A DNA stretch of 57,552 bases from an uncultured Fidelibacterota bacterium (lineage in GTDB: Bacteria; Fidelibacterota; Marinisomatia; Marinisomatales; UBA1611): assembly GCA_902559415.1 (NCBI GenBank), contig CACEHW010000004.1:1-57552 (forward strand), given 5' to 3'. The notes under the pieces are model-generated. The model worked only from the letters and a program-made list of their open reading frames with translations, was not told the DNA's origin and searched no databases. A program made the position numbers and the translations under genes. Of this stretch, positions 34,838-44,089 are shown piece by piece (position 1 is the stretch's first letter; each line of letters starts with the position of its first letter).

Positions 34838-36861
34838 AATAATCGTCCTAGAGACTCATGGATTTTTCTTATCACATTATCCGCAGTAAATCCAAACTCT
34901 TCAGCTAGGTCTGATGCTGGCGCAGAACTACCAAAATGGTCAATTCCAATAGAAAGGCCGTATCTACCTATGTATTTCTCCCAGCCGTGCGTTATGCCAG
35001 CTTCAATAGATACTTTTAAATTTCCCCTAGCAGGGATCAATTCATTTTTATATTTATCAGATTGTAAATCAAATAATTCCCAACAAGGCATACTCACAAC
35101 TCGAATTTTTTTATCATCTAACTTCTTAGCAACCTCTAAAGCTAGGCTAACCTCAGAGCCAGTAGCCAAAATAACAATCTCAGGGTTCCCATCACAATCC
35201 ATTACAGAATAAGCACCTTTTGCAACATTAGAGTCGACCTGTTTCTGGGTTTCTTCTAATACGGGCACACCTTGCCTAGTTAAAAGTAAAGCTGAAGGCA
35301 CGTTTTTATTTTTTAGCGCTAATTTCATACAAGATGCAGTTTCTTTTGCGTCTGCAGGCCTATAAACAGAAAAGTTTGGTATGGCCCTAAGGCTCATAGC
35401 ATGTTCGATGGGCTGATGTGTAGGCCCATCCTCGCCAACATAAAATGAGTCGTGGGTAAATTCATGAATGACCCTCACCTTTTGAATAGCTGCTAACCTG
35501 AGAGCAGGTCTTTCATAATCAGCAAACACTAAAAATGTTCCACCGAATGGAATAACTCCTCCATGTAAAGCCATCCCATTCATCATGGCGGCCATTGGGA
35601 ACTCTCTAACTCCAAAAGGGATATTCCTACCAGCTTTATTAGATTTTGTAAAATCACCAAATTTTTTCGCAAAATTTCCTGTGTAATTAGAAGGTTCTAA
35701 ATCTGCAGACCCGCCGACAAGCTGCGGCATAGAATCAGCAATAGAGTCTAAGACAGCTCCAAATGCTTTTCTTGTTGCAAACATATCTCCAGCATTAAAA
35801 TCAGGATCTTTAAATTCTGAAGTGATTTTACCAGAGATTGTATTTGCAATAATATTTTTTAAGCTTGAATTTTTTTCAGCTTTGTCATATTTCTCAGACC
35901 ACTTGCCTGCCTCAATAGATAAATCATCAAATCTCATCCGAAAATGATCAATAACCTCTATGGGTACATAAAACTTTTTATTTGGCAGGCCTAATTTTTC
36001 TTTTGTTAAATCAATTTCATCTTGCGGGAGAGGTGCTCCGTGAGTGTTATGGTCTTTCTCCATATTAGCAGAACCCTTAGCCATAACAGTTCTCCCAATT
36101 ATAATACTTGGTTTATCCATGACCTTAGCTGTTTCAATTGCAAAGTGCATAGCGCTATGATCATGCCCATCTATCGTTTGTACATTCCAACCTAATCCAT
36201 CAAATAAGGTGGCATAGTTTACAGAATCTGATCGTGAAACCTTTCCAGATATTTGAGCATCATTTGCATCATAATACACAACAAGTTTTTTTAATCCGAG
36301 GTGTCCCGCGATTGCTGCTGCTCCCAATGCAACTGGCTCTTGAAGGTCTCCATCCGTTGCAAGTACATAGGTATAGTGGTCAACTAATTTAGTACCCTCC
36401 TCATCTAATTTTGTTATTTCAGAGAGGTACGCTTCTGCAAAGGCCATCCCTACACCCATTGCAAAACCTTGCCCAAGCGGGCCAGTCGTACATTCTACAC
36501 CTTTGATTTCTGCTTCAGGATGTCCAGGAGTTTGACTACCTAGTTGCCTAAACTTTTTTATATCAGATAATTTCATCCAGCCTAGCATATGCAAAATACC
36601 ATACTGAAGCATTGACATATGGCCACCAGATAAAATAAACCTATCTCTATCAAACCAAGAAGGGTCTTTTGGATTAAACTTTAGATAGTCCTTAAATAAT
36701 AGATAAATAAAATCAGCAGAACTCATAGCACCACCTGGGTGCCCACTGTTAGCTTTTCTAACACCATCCATTATTAAACCTTTTAAAACAGAAATACTAA
36801 ATTGGTCTTTATCAGTTATCGACCAATATTCAAAAGAGTCAAGATCTTTATAAGTGTGCAT
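34834..36861 (-). CDS. tkt: Transketolase
   Basis: A 675-residue full-length thiamine-diphosphate enzyme. Key motifs are ANSGHPGGAMSSADFIY near 37, GPLGQGFAMGVGMAFAE near 117, the ThDP motif ATDGDLQEP...YYDAN near 155-200, and HDSFYVGEDGPTHQPIEH near 470-487. It transfers two-carbon units between sugar phosphates in the non-oxidative pentose phosphate or Calvin pathway. It is followed by rpiB (ATGA overlap) and preceded by lemA and rpe on the same strand. Confidence 0.97.
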   Translation of the reverse strand: MHTYKDLDSFEYWSITDKDQFSISVLKGLIMDGVRKANSGHPGGAMSSADFIYLLFKDYLKFNPKDPSWFDRDRFILSGGHMSMLQYGILHMLGWMKLSDIKKFRQLGSQTPGHPEAEIKGVECTTGPLGQGFAMGVGMAFAEAYLSEITKLDEEGTKLVDHYTYVLATDGDLQEPVALGAAAIAGHLGLKKLVVYYDANDAQISGKVSRSDSVNYATLFDGLGWNVQTIDGHDHSAMHFAIETAKVMDKPSIIIGRTVMAKGSANMEKDHNTHGAPLPQDEIDLTKEKLGLPNKKFYVPIEVIDHFRMRFDDLSIEAGKWSEKYDKAEKNSSLKNIIANTISGKITSEFKDPDFNAGDMFATRKAFGAVLDSIADSMPQLVGGSADLEPSNYTGNFAKKFGDFTKSNKAGRNIPFGVREFPMAAMMNGMALHGGVIPFGGTFLVFADYERPALRLAAIQKVRVIHEFTHDSFYVGEDGPTHQPIEHAMSLRAIPNFSVYRPADAKETASCMKLALKNKNVPSALLLTRQGVPVLEETQKQVDSNVAKGAYSVMDCDGNPEIVILATGSEVSLALEVAKKLDDKKIRVVSMPCWELFDLQSDKYKNELIPARGNLKVSIEAGITHGWEKYIGRYGLSIGIDHFGSSAPASDLAEEFGFTADNVIRKIHESLGRLL

Positions 36862-36888
36862 TTGAAGTTGAAATTTATTTATTTTGCG

Positions 36889-37473
36889 TTATTCTGAGGG
36901 CTCATCGTAAAGATTATCTAAATCAATATCAATGTCTTTTTTCTTATTTTCGTCAACTTTAAACATTTCTTCTTGAGGTAAACCTAGAGTATTAGCGATG
37001 AACATATCTGGTAAAGATTGAATACGAATGTTATAGTTATTCACACTCTCATTATATAGCTCGCGTCTGTCAGCAATTTCATTTTCTAAACCACTAATTC
37101 TTTCCTGCAGTTTAAGAAAATTATCATTTGAGCCTAATTCAGGGTAGGCCTCAGATAAAGCAAAAACCGATTTTAAAGCTTCAGACATTTGGTTATCAGC
37201 ATCTGCTTTTTCTGAAACACTGTTAGCACCTAAATAAAAGGTCCTTGCGGCCAATATATTATCAAACATTTTTTTCTCATGTTTTACAAATGATTTTAAA
37301 ACTTTTATTAACTTTGGAATTTCATCTGACCGTTGCATCAGAAGAACATCTATATTGGCCCACGATTTTTTTATGTTTTCCTTAACCTGAATAAGACCAT
37401 TGTAAACAGTAAAAAACCAAGATATAATACCTATTATTATTAGAACAATAACAAAAATAACTACAATATTCAT
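36889..37473 (-). CDS. lemA: LemA family protein
   Basis: A 194-residue protein with one N-terminal membrane helix (1-20, ending FFTVYNGLI) and the LemA core: KENIKKSWANIDVLLMQRSDEIPKLI, then LSEAYPELGSND and ADRRELYNESVNNYN. The function of LemA proteins is unknown. It is placed between rpe and tkt with short gaps, so it is part of the sugar-phosphate operon by position only. Confidence 0.95.
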   Translation of the reverse strand: MNIVVIFVIVLIIIGIISWFFTVYNGLIQVKENIKKSWANIDVLLMQRSDEIPKLIKVLKSFVKHEKKMFDNILAARTFYLGANSVSEKADADNQMSEALKSVFALSEAYPELGSNDNFLKLQERISGLENEIADRRELYNESVNNYNIRIQSLPDMFIANTLGLPQEEMFKVDENKKKDIDIDLDNLYDEPSE

Positions 37474-37491
37474 AAACGGTGTAATTCCTTA

Positions 37492-38172
37492 TTATATTGA
37501 TTGAATAGAATGGGCATTCGTATAAAAATCTTTAATCACTTGGTTGGGATTTTTCGAACCAAAAACTTCTGAGCCTGCTACTAATATATTACCGCCTGCA
37601 GATATAACCTCCTGGGCATTATGTAATTTTATTCCACCATCGACTTGAATCTGAACTCTTTCTAGACAGTTATCGTTCAGATATTTCTTAATTTTTGAAA
37701 TCCTAGCTGTAGAATCTTCTATGTATCCTTGCCCACCAAATCCAGGCTCAACACTCATTACAAGTACTAGGTCAACTTTATCCATAAAAGGCTTGATTTC
37801 ATTAAATGACGTTGATGGCTTTAAAGATATACCAACCATTTTCCCAGTTGCTCGAATTAATTCAATTACCTCTTCAGGTTTCTCAGATGCCTCAACATGA
37901 AATGTTATATTATCTGCACCAGCTCGAGCAAACGGCTCAACTAAATTTTCAGGATTAATGACCATCATATGGACATCAATGAATTTTTTAGTATTCTTCC
38001 TTAATGATTTAACTACTGGAGGCCCGATAGTTAAATTAGGAACAAACTGATTATCCATAACATCAACATGAATCCAATCGGCTCCTCCATCATCACAAAT
38101 TTTTAAAGCACCTTTAAGATTTGAAAAATCAGCAGATAAAATAGATGGAGCAAGCTTGAATTCTGAGTACAT
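37492..38172 (-). CDS. rpe: Ribulose-phosphate 3-epimerase
   Basis: A 226-residue TIM-barrel enzyme. The family signatures are APSILSADFSNLKGAL near 8-23, WIHVDVMDNQFVPNLTIGP near 33-51, DVHMMV near 68, and MSVEPGFGGQGYIE near 138-151. It converts ribulose 5-phosphate to xylulose 5-phosphate. It heads the rpe-lemA-tkt-rpiB operon, supplying substrates for transketolase together with rpiB. Confidence 0.97.
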   Translation of the reverse strand: MYSEFKLAPSILSADFSNLKGALKICDDGGADWIHVDVMDNQFVPNLTIGPPVVKSLRKNTKKFIDVHMMVINPENLVEPFARAGADNITFHVEASEKPEEVIELIRATGKMVGISLKPSTSFNEIKPFMDKVDLVLVMSVEPGFGGQGYIEDSTARISKIKKYLNDNCLERVQIQVDGGIKLHNAQEVISAGGNILVAGSEVFGSKNPNQVIKDFYTNAHSIQSI

Positions 38173-38226
38173 ATTTATAATTGAAAGTTAATAAAAATCT
38201 CTAAAGCGTCACACAAATCAAGAAAT

Positions 38227-38631
38227 TTAAATATAGCTAAATGTTATTTCTTTATTCATATCAGGGTGCAAACTTTTATGGACAGGGCAAGCTAAAGCAG
38301 CTTTTTCAAGACGCTTCCTATCTTTTATAGCAAGATCCTTGCTCATATTAATGTCGATAACTACATCACTAATTGTTCTTGGATTGGTGCCCATAATTTT
38401 TTTTACTGAGGCACTAGTTTCTGATATATTTATACCATTTTTTTCAGCAGCAATAGCCATGATAGTTATCATGCATGACGCAAGTGCGGTTGCAACTAAA
38501 TCTGTTGGTGAAAATGCCTCCCCTTTACCATTATTATCCAAAGGGGCATCAGTGATGATCTTTTGCCCTGAAGCAATATGTTGAGCTTCAGTTCTTAAAT
38601 TATTTTTGTATATTATTTTTGATGTACTCAT
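38227..38631 (-). CDS. OsmC family peroxidase
   Basis: A 134-residue OsmC-type protein. The two catalytic cysteines are in LASCMITIMAIAA near 53 and ACPVHKSL near 115; FSPTDLVATAL precedes the first. Such enzymes reduce organic hydroperoxides. Length and motifs are complete. It follows the M19 dipeptidase gene by four bases, which may reflect co-transcription rather than a shared pathway. Confidence 0.93.
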   Translation of the reverse strand: MSTSKIIYKNNLRTEAQHIASGQKIITDAPLDNNGKGEAFSPTDLVATALASCMITIMAIAAEKNGINISETSASVKKIMGTNPRTISDVVIDINMSKDLAIKDRKRLEKAALACPVHKSLHPDMNKEITFSYI

Positions 38632-38635
38632 GATC

Positions 38636-39826
38636 TTATTTACAAACCTCCTTAAAAATACGTTTAAAGTTACCTCCTAAAATTTTTCTGACCTCTCTTA
38701 TTGTATATCCATGCTCAATTAATTTTTTTGTTAAAAATGGTAACTTCGAAACATTCTCTAATCCTGTTGGCATAATTTCAACTCCATCATAATCTGAACC
38801 AATACCGACGTAGTCGACTCCTACCAGATTAACTATATAAGAGATATGCTTGATAACGTCATTTATATTTGGTGCAATTCTAGCTTTTTCATGTTTCAAT
38901 AACTTCGTCTCCTCAAACCAATATTGGTTTGAAAGGGGATCATATTTCTCAGCCAGAATATCTAATTCTACTTCATATTTCATATTTATAATTTCTGCTT
39001 TTTGCTGAAATGTGCTATCAATATATCCCGGATAAAAATTGATAAACACTGCTCCCCCCGTTTTTGCTATTGCCTTAATTTGATCATCTTTTAGATTTCT
39101 GTAATGAGGGCATAATGCATATACCGAGGAGTGAGATGCAATTATTGGTTCTTGAGATTGATCTACTACGTCCCAAAAAGTTTGTTCTCCAGCATGTGAC
39201 ACATCAATAATTACACCAAGATCATTGCATTTTTGAATAACTTCACTCCCAAAATCAGAAAGACCGATATTCGATAATGAATTTCTATTAAAAGTTTCAT
39301 CCTTTGCCGAACTAGCTATGTGATTCGAGTTGTTCCATGTTAGTCCTAGGTAACGCATTCCCCTATCATGTAAAGCCTCTAGCTTACTGATATCTCTGCC
39401 TATTATATGACCCCCCTCAACACCAATCACACAAGACATTTTATTTTTTCTACTGTTATAGGTTATATCTTGGTAGGATTTTGCTAGGCCCCAATCCTTA
39501 GGAACTCTTGAAATAAGAAAGTTTAGTTTATTTATCATATCGTTTGCGTTCTCAAAGTATTTTTTTTCTTTTTCATCTGGGCTCACCCATATTGAAAAAA
39601 CCTGAAGGTCCACCCCTCCAAGCTTAAATTTTTCTAAATCAGAATGCGATTCTGGATGATACTCTAAAATATTTTGCCCCTCCACCGCTCTAAGCAAAAC
39701 ATCATTGTGCGCGTCGGCTACAAATGATTCTAAGTGAATATCATGCGTAGATCTGTCACAACTAAAAATTGAGAGAGAACATAAGATAAATATAAATGAA
39801 AGTGATTTTGTTTTAATCCCACTCAA
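38636..39826 (-). CDS. Membrane dipeptidase (M19), lipoprotein
   Basis: A 396-residue exported metallopeptidase with lipobox FSC (Cys23). The metal-binding DAHND is at 39-43, and further ligands lie in GVEGGHIIG near 136, IDVSHAGEQTFWDV near 208 and IIASHSSVYALCPHYRN near 229. The M19 family hydrolyses dipeptides, often with a D-residue at the C-terminus. It begins inside the end of the small lipoprotein gene, overlapping by 14 bases. It may help use dipeptides from cell walls, as the M55 enzyme does. Confidence 0.93.
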   Translation of the reverse strand: MSGIKTKSLSFIFILCSLSIFSCDRSTHDIHLESFVADAHNDVLLRAVEGQNILEYHPESHSDLEKFKLGGVDLQVFSIWVSPDEKEKKYFENANDMINKLNFLISRVPKDWGLAKSYQDITYNSRKNKMSCVIGVEGGHIIGRDISKLEALHDRGMRYLGLTWNNSNHIASSAKDETFNRNSLSNIGLSDFGSEVIQKCNDLGVIIDVSHAGEQTFWDVVDQSQEPIIASHSSVYALCPHYRNLKDDQIKAIAKTGGAVFINFYPGYIDSTFQQKAEIINMKYEVELDILAEKYDPLSNQYWFEETKLLKHEKARIAPNINDVIKHISYIVNLVGVDYVGIGSDYDGVEIMPTGLENVSKLPFLTKKLIEHGYTIREVRKILGGNFKRIFKEVCK

Positions 39827-40163
39827 AACCAGTCACTACATTATTAAAGGAGTTTATTTCGATAATATTGTAATCTTGAATCCTATCAATATAATAATAA
39901 AGAAATTTTGTAGAGTCGTTATCACTTCTCCAAACTGAATCAGGTAAACCAATATTCTCTAACACCAAGCTCTCGGCTGGTTTATTTCGTAAAAATTCCC
40001 AAACCTCGTAATCGGTCATAAGACCCAAACTAAATATTGTTTTTTCTACTAGGTCAGGTCTGCTATCTTTTGTAGGAGGAAGAGAAAATAACTGAGGAGT
40101 TTTTACTTCAGAGGCACAAGAAAAAAAGAATAATATGAATGCTAAATGTTTGAATAACACCAT
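39813..40163 (-). CDS. Small lipoprotein, unknown
   Basis: A 116-residue lipoprotein (FFFSC). The mature part has mixed polar character and a beta-rich end (STKFLYYYIDRIQDYNIIEI). I recognise no family. It overlaps the downstream M19 dipeptidase by 14 bases, so the two are translationally linked and possibly act together at the cell surface. Confidence 0.7.
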   Translation of the reverse strand: MVLFKHLAFILFFFSCASEVKTPQLFSLPPTKDSRPDLVEKTIFSLGLMTDYEVWEFLRNKPAESLVLENIGLPDSVWRSDNDSTKFLYYYIDRIQDYNIIEINSFNNVVTGFEWD

Positions 40164-40254
40164 TAAAAATAAGATATATGAAATCCATGATACAAGTGAA
40201 CTAATTTTAAAATTTTGTTATAACTTCTAGCTGATTTACTCTGAGGATTTTTTA

Positions 40255-41067
40255 ATGGCAAATAAAAAAGATAAAAACAGGTTCTATTTCAATAAAGATT
40301 TTTTAGGAAGCCCTGAAGGGCGATCTGTAAGAATTTTATCTGAATATTATGGCCCTTTAAAAAATATTAAGAAAAATAAAATTAATGATACAATTGTTTT
40401 TTTTGGGTCTGCCAGAATAAAGTCAGAACAAGAAGCCAAAAAAATATTAACTAACTTAAATGACTCTGCATCAGATCAAGTTAGAAAAAAAGCTCAAAAA
40501 GATGTTGAAATGAGCAAATATTATGAAGATGCAAGAAAGCTAGCAAAAAAATTAACTACGTGGAGTAAAGAATTAGACAATAAGAAATCTAGATATATTA
40601 TTACCTCTGGCGGTGGTGGTGGGATAATGGAAGCAGCAAATAGAGGCGCAAAAGAAGCAAATGGTATATCTGTCGGTTTAACAATATCTCTCCCCTTTGA
40701 AGCGACTAGTAATGAATACATATCAAAAGGGCTTGATCTGAAGTTTCATTACTTTTTCATGCGAAAATTTTGGTTTATCTATTTAGCAAAAGCTTTAGTT
40801 GTTTGGCCTGGAGGTTTTGGGACCCTAGATGAAGTGATGGAACTTTTAACGCTAATCCAAACTGAAAAAATCAAAAAGAAATTACCGATTGTTCTTTATG
40901 GATCTGATTTTTGGAATAATGTCATTAATTGGAACTATTTGGTTGAATGTGGAACCATTTCAGAGTCTGACTTAGATCTTTTTCATATATCTGATGACGT
41001 GAATGACTCATATGATTACATTGTTAAATACCTTGAAGAATACAAGCTAGCAGGACCAAATTTTTAA
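40255..41067 (+). CDS. LOG-family Rossmann protein (TIGR00730-like)
   Basis: A 270-residue protein with the lysine decarboxylase-like/LOG fold. The signatures are SGGGGGIMEAANRGAKEANG near 118-137 and PGGFGTLDEVME near 186-197. Such enzymes are nucleoside 5'-monophosphate phosphoribohydrolases, able to release free bases such as cytokinins. It has a longer N-terminus than minimal LOG proteins. Its physiological substrate is unknown. The next gene starts one base after its stop. Confidence 0.92.
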   Translation: MANKKDKNRFYFNKDFLGSPEGRSVRILSEYYGPLKNIKKNKINDTIVFFGSARIKSEQEAKKILTNLNDSASDQVRKKAQKDVEMSKYYEDARKLAKKLTTWSKELDNKKSRYIITSGGGGGIMEAANRGAKEANGISVGLTISLPFEATSNEYISKGLDLKFHYFFMRKFWFIYLAKALVVWPGGFGTLDEVMELLTLIQTEKIKKKLPIVLYGSDFWNNVINWNYLVECGTISESDLDLFHISDDVNDSYDYIVKYLEEYKLAGPNF

Positions 41068-41068
41068 A

Positions 41069-44000
41069 ATGTTAAAAAACATATTATATATTATTTTCCC
41101 ATTCTTGTTAGTTGCTCAAACTGAGCCCAATGAAAATCTTCAAAAAAATAGTCCCCGAGTTTGGACCCTTACAAATGGAATGATCCACACAGCTCCTGGT
41201 GATTTTATTAAAGGCGGATCTATTGTAATTAGAGATGGCAAGATCGAGGCAGTTGGAAGATATATCAAATCGCCAAAAGATGCCTACGAAATAAACCTAG
41301 AAGGTGCTCACGTTTATGCTGGTTTTATAGAATCATGGCTCGAAACAAAATCCTATAATGACAAATCAAAAACCAAAAGACGCCATTGGGATTTAAAGGT
41401 CAGACCTGATTATAGATCTGTTGATAATTTTGATTTAAAAGAAAAAGATTTAAAAGCCCTAAGGTCCTTGGGTTTTACTTCTGCTCAACTTGCACCAACT
41501 CAAGGAATATTTAGAGGCCAAACGGGTATTGTAAGTTTATCTGATGGCCCGCGAGCAATCAACTCTTCTATCGCTCAAGTTATAGATTTTAAATATCGAA
41601 CAAAAGGAGCAAGAACATATCCGAGATCTTTACTTGGAGTAATTGCCCATATTAGGCAGACATTTTATGATTCTGATTGGTACTTAAAAGCACAAGAAAT
41701 TGTGCAAGCCTATCCAACAGAAAATGAGCCTATATCATCAAATTCATCTTTAGAAAGTTTAGGTTTATCTAGAGCTTTAAATAAGCCCTTTATATTTGTA
41801 TCCTCAAATGAAAATTCCAATTCTCGGGCGATGAATATTACTAAAGAGTTCGACCTTACTCCATGGATTTTAGGTAGTGGCTATGAATACAGAAACCTTG
41901 ATTCTTTTGCAGATATAAATCCCTTCTTTATTATACCGATAAACTTCCCATCAAAACCTAATGTAGCTAAATACATGAGTGACCTTCAATATTCTACAAA
42001 AGAGCTTAAACATTGGGATATCGCTCCAGACAATTTGCTTTATTTATTTAATGCCAACCATAATTTTTCAATTACTAGTCATGGATTAAAGAAAAAATCT
42101 GATTTTAGGAAAAACCTTCAAAAAATCATTGATAGAGGCCTAAACAAAGATATTGTATTAGCTGCTCTAACTACAATCCCTGCTGAAGCACTTGGGTTAG
42201 AAAAATCTAATGGGAAAATTGCAAGAGGATACAACGCAAACTTGGTAATAGTAGATGGTGAATATTTTGATCCAAAATCAAAAGTTGTTAGTGTTTGGGT
42301 AGAAGGAAAAGAAATATATATTTCTTCAAAGAAAACCCCATCATTTTTAGGTGAATGGTCCTTGAAATATGATGGAACTGCCTATGAATTAAAAATAGTA
42401 GACCTTTTAAAAGATCAAACAAACAATATTGAAAATAAAATTTATAGTGGCTCAATATACTACCAAGGTAAAACGATAGATTTATATAATATCGATATAT
42501 TTGAGTCCTCCATTTCTTTTTCAATCAATGGTGCTCTCATTGGCCATAAAGGTTCTATTACATTTAATGGAGAGCTCAAAGATGATCAAATAATTGGAAC
42601 GACAAAAAATACTAATATCGATAAATCATCGTTCCAAGCAGATAGAAAAACAAAAGATAATTCTAAGGAGATTAAACCAGAAAGTCGTAGCTCACTTTCT
42701 GTCTATAAACCAGAAGGCGCTTATGGTCTGATTAAAAAACATCCAAAACCAAATGCCATATTAATTAATGATGCCACGTTGTGGACTTGTGGCCCAAAAG
42801 GAACTCTCGCCGAGTGGGATATATTATTTGTAGATGGAAAAATAGAACAAGTAGCTCCAGATATAACAGTCCCTCAAGGCAGTGCCGTAGTTATTGAAGG
42901 CGCAGGTAAACATATTACACCTGGTCTTATTGATTGCCACAGTCATTCTGCAGCTAGCAGTATTAATGAAGGCACACAATACATCACATCTGAGGTTAGG
43001 ATGAGAGACGTTATAGATCCTAATGACATTAACATTTACAGACAGCTTGGTGGCGGACTCACTACTGCAAATGTTCTCCATGGCTCTGCAAATCCTATCG
43101 GCGGTCAGAATGTTGTGATCAAATTACGTTGGGGTAGTAACGCAAATGAGTTAATATTTAAAAATGCACCAGAGGGCATAAAGTTTGCTTTAGGTGAAAA
43201 TGTAAAACAGGCAAACTGGAGTGGCACAAACCGCTACCCTCAAACCCGTATGGGTGTAGAACAAGTAATTAGAGATGCATTCCGAGCTGCTCTAGACTAT
43301 AAACATGCCAATGATAATTATTCTCGAAATTCAAAGAATCAAAGAACAAAAACGCCACCAAGAAAAGACCTTGAGCTTGATGCTCTGGTAGAAATTTTAG
43401 AGGGAAAAAGACTGGTGCACTGTCACTCTTATCGCCAAGATGAAATATTAATGTTAACCAGGGTCGCTGAAGATTTTGGATTTAAGATTGCTACATTTCA
43501 ACATGTTCTTGAGGGATATAAAGTTGCAGATAGGATTGCGGAACATGGTGCAGGAGCCTCAACATTCTCTGATTGGTGGCAATACAAGTATGAGGTTATT
43601 GATGCTATACCATATAATGGCAGCATGATGACAAAGAGTAATGTTTTAGTATCCTATAACTCAGATGATGATGAACTTGCTAGGAGGTTAAACACAGAAG
43701 CAGCCAAAGCAATTCAATATGGAGAATTAAGTCCTAACGAAGCACTTAAACTCGTTACAATTAACCCTGCTAAACAGTTGAAAATAGATAAATATGTTGG
43801 TTCGCTTGAGCCAAAAAAAGATGCTGATTTTGTCATTTGGGATGGAGAACCATTATCAATTTACAGCAAAGTTGAAGAGACTTGGATTGATGGTATAAGG
43901 TATTTTTCTCAAACTGATAATAAAATGCTCGAAGAGAGAGACTACCAGCTAAGGAAGGATCTCATTCAAAAAATCTTGTCAACTAAGGGTAATGGCAGTT

Positions 44001-44089
44001 CTACTTCAAATATAAATAACAGCTCATTAAAAAACCATGAAGGTCATAGTTGTGATATCATTGATAATACAGGTGTCTATGATGAATAA
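41069..44089 (+). CDS. Double amidohydrolase-family protein, one active half
   Basis: A 1006-residue exported protein with signal peptide (ending LLVAQ). It carries two amidohydrolase modules. The N-terminal one (about 30-420) has the beta-sandwich entry (ITN-like GGSIVIRDGKIEAVGRY) but the metal site is gone: AHVYAGFIESWLETKSY replaces PGxIDxHxH. The C-terminal one (about 560-985) is intact: ITPGLIDCHSHSAA near 615, HCHSYRQDE near 785, FQHVLEG near 810 and a late Asp in SYNSDDDELARR near 865. Substrate unknown; related proteins act on cyclic amides, ureas and N-acyl peptides. It overlaps the next gene by eight bases. Confidence 0.88.
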   Translation: MLKNILYIIFPFLLVAQTEPNENLQKNSPRVWTLTNGMIHTAPGDFIKGGSIVIRDGKIEAVGRYIKSPKDAYEINLEGAHVYAGFIESWLETKSYNDKSKTKRRHWDLKVRPDYRSVDNFDLKEKDLKALRSLGFTSAQLAPTQGIFRGQTGIVSLSDGPRAINSSIAQVIDFKYRTKGARTYPRSLLGVIAHIRQTFYDSDWYLKAQEIVQAYPTENEPISSNSSLESLGLSRALNKPFIFVSSNENSNSRAMNITKEFDLTPWILGSGYEYRNLDSFADINPFFIIPINFPSKPNVAKYMSDLQYSTKELKHWDIAPDNLLYLFNANHNFSITSHGLKKKSDFRKNLQKIIDRGLNKDIVLAALTTIPAEALGLEKSNGKIARGYNANLVIVDGEYFDPKSKVVSVWVEGKEIYISSKKTPSFLGEWSLKYDGTAYELKIVDLLKDQTNNIENKIYSGSIYYQGKTIDLYNIDIFESSISFSINGALIGHKGSITFNGELKDDQIIGTTKNTNIDKSSFQADRKTKDNSKEIKPESRSSLSVYKPEGAYGLIKKHPKPNAILINDATLWTCGPKGTLAEWDILFVDGKIEQVAPDITVPQGSAVVIEGAGKHITPGLIDCHSHSAASSINEGTQYITSEVRMRDVIDPNDINIYRQLGGGLTTANVLHGSANPIGGQNVVIKLRWGSNANELIFKNAPEGIKFALGENVKQANWSGTNRYPQTRMGVEQVIRDAFRAALDYKHANDNYSRNSKNQRTKTPPRKDLELDALVEILEGKRLVHCHSYRQDEILMLTRVAEDFGFKIATFQHVLEGYKVADRIAEHGAGASTFSDWWQYKYEVIDAIPYNGSMMTKSNVLVSYNSDDDELARRLNTEAAKAIQYGELSPNEALKLVTINPAKQLKIDKYVGSLEPKKDADFVIWDGEPLSIYSKVEETWIDGIRYFSQTDNKMLEERDYQLRKDLIQKILSTKGNGSSTSNINNSSLKNHEGHSCDIIDNTGVYDE

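Noticed and set aside
40255-41067. Cytokinin production from the LOG-family gene
   Set aside because: LOG proteins are common in bacteria, and the family name does not by itself imply cytokinin; no isopentenyltransferase is present.
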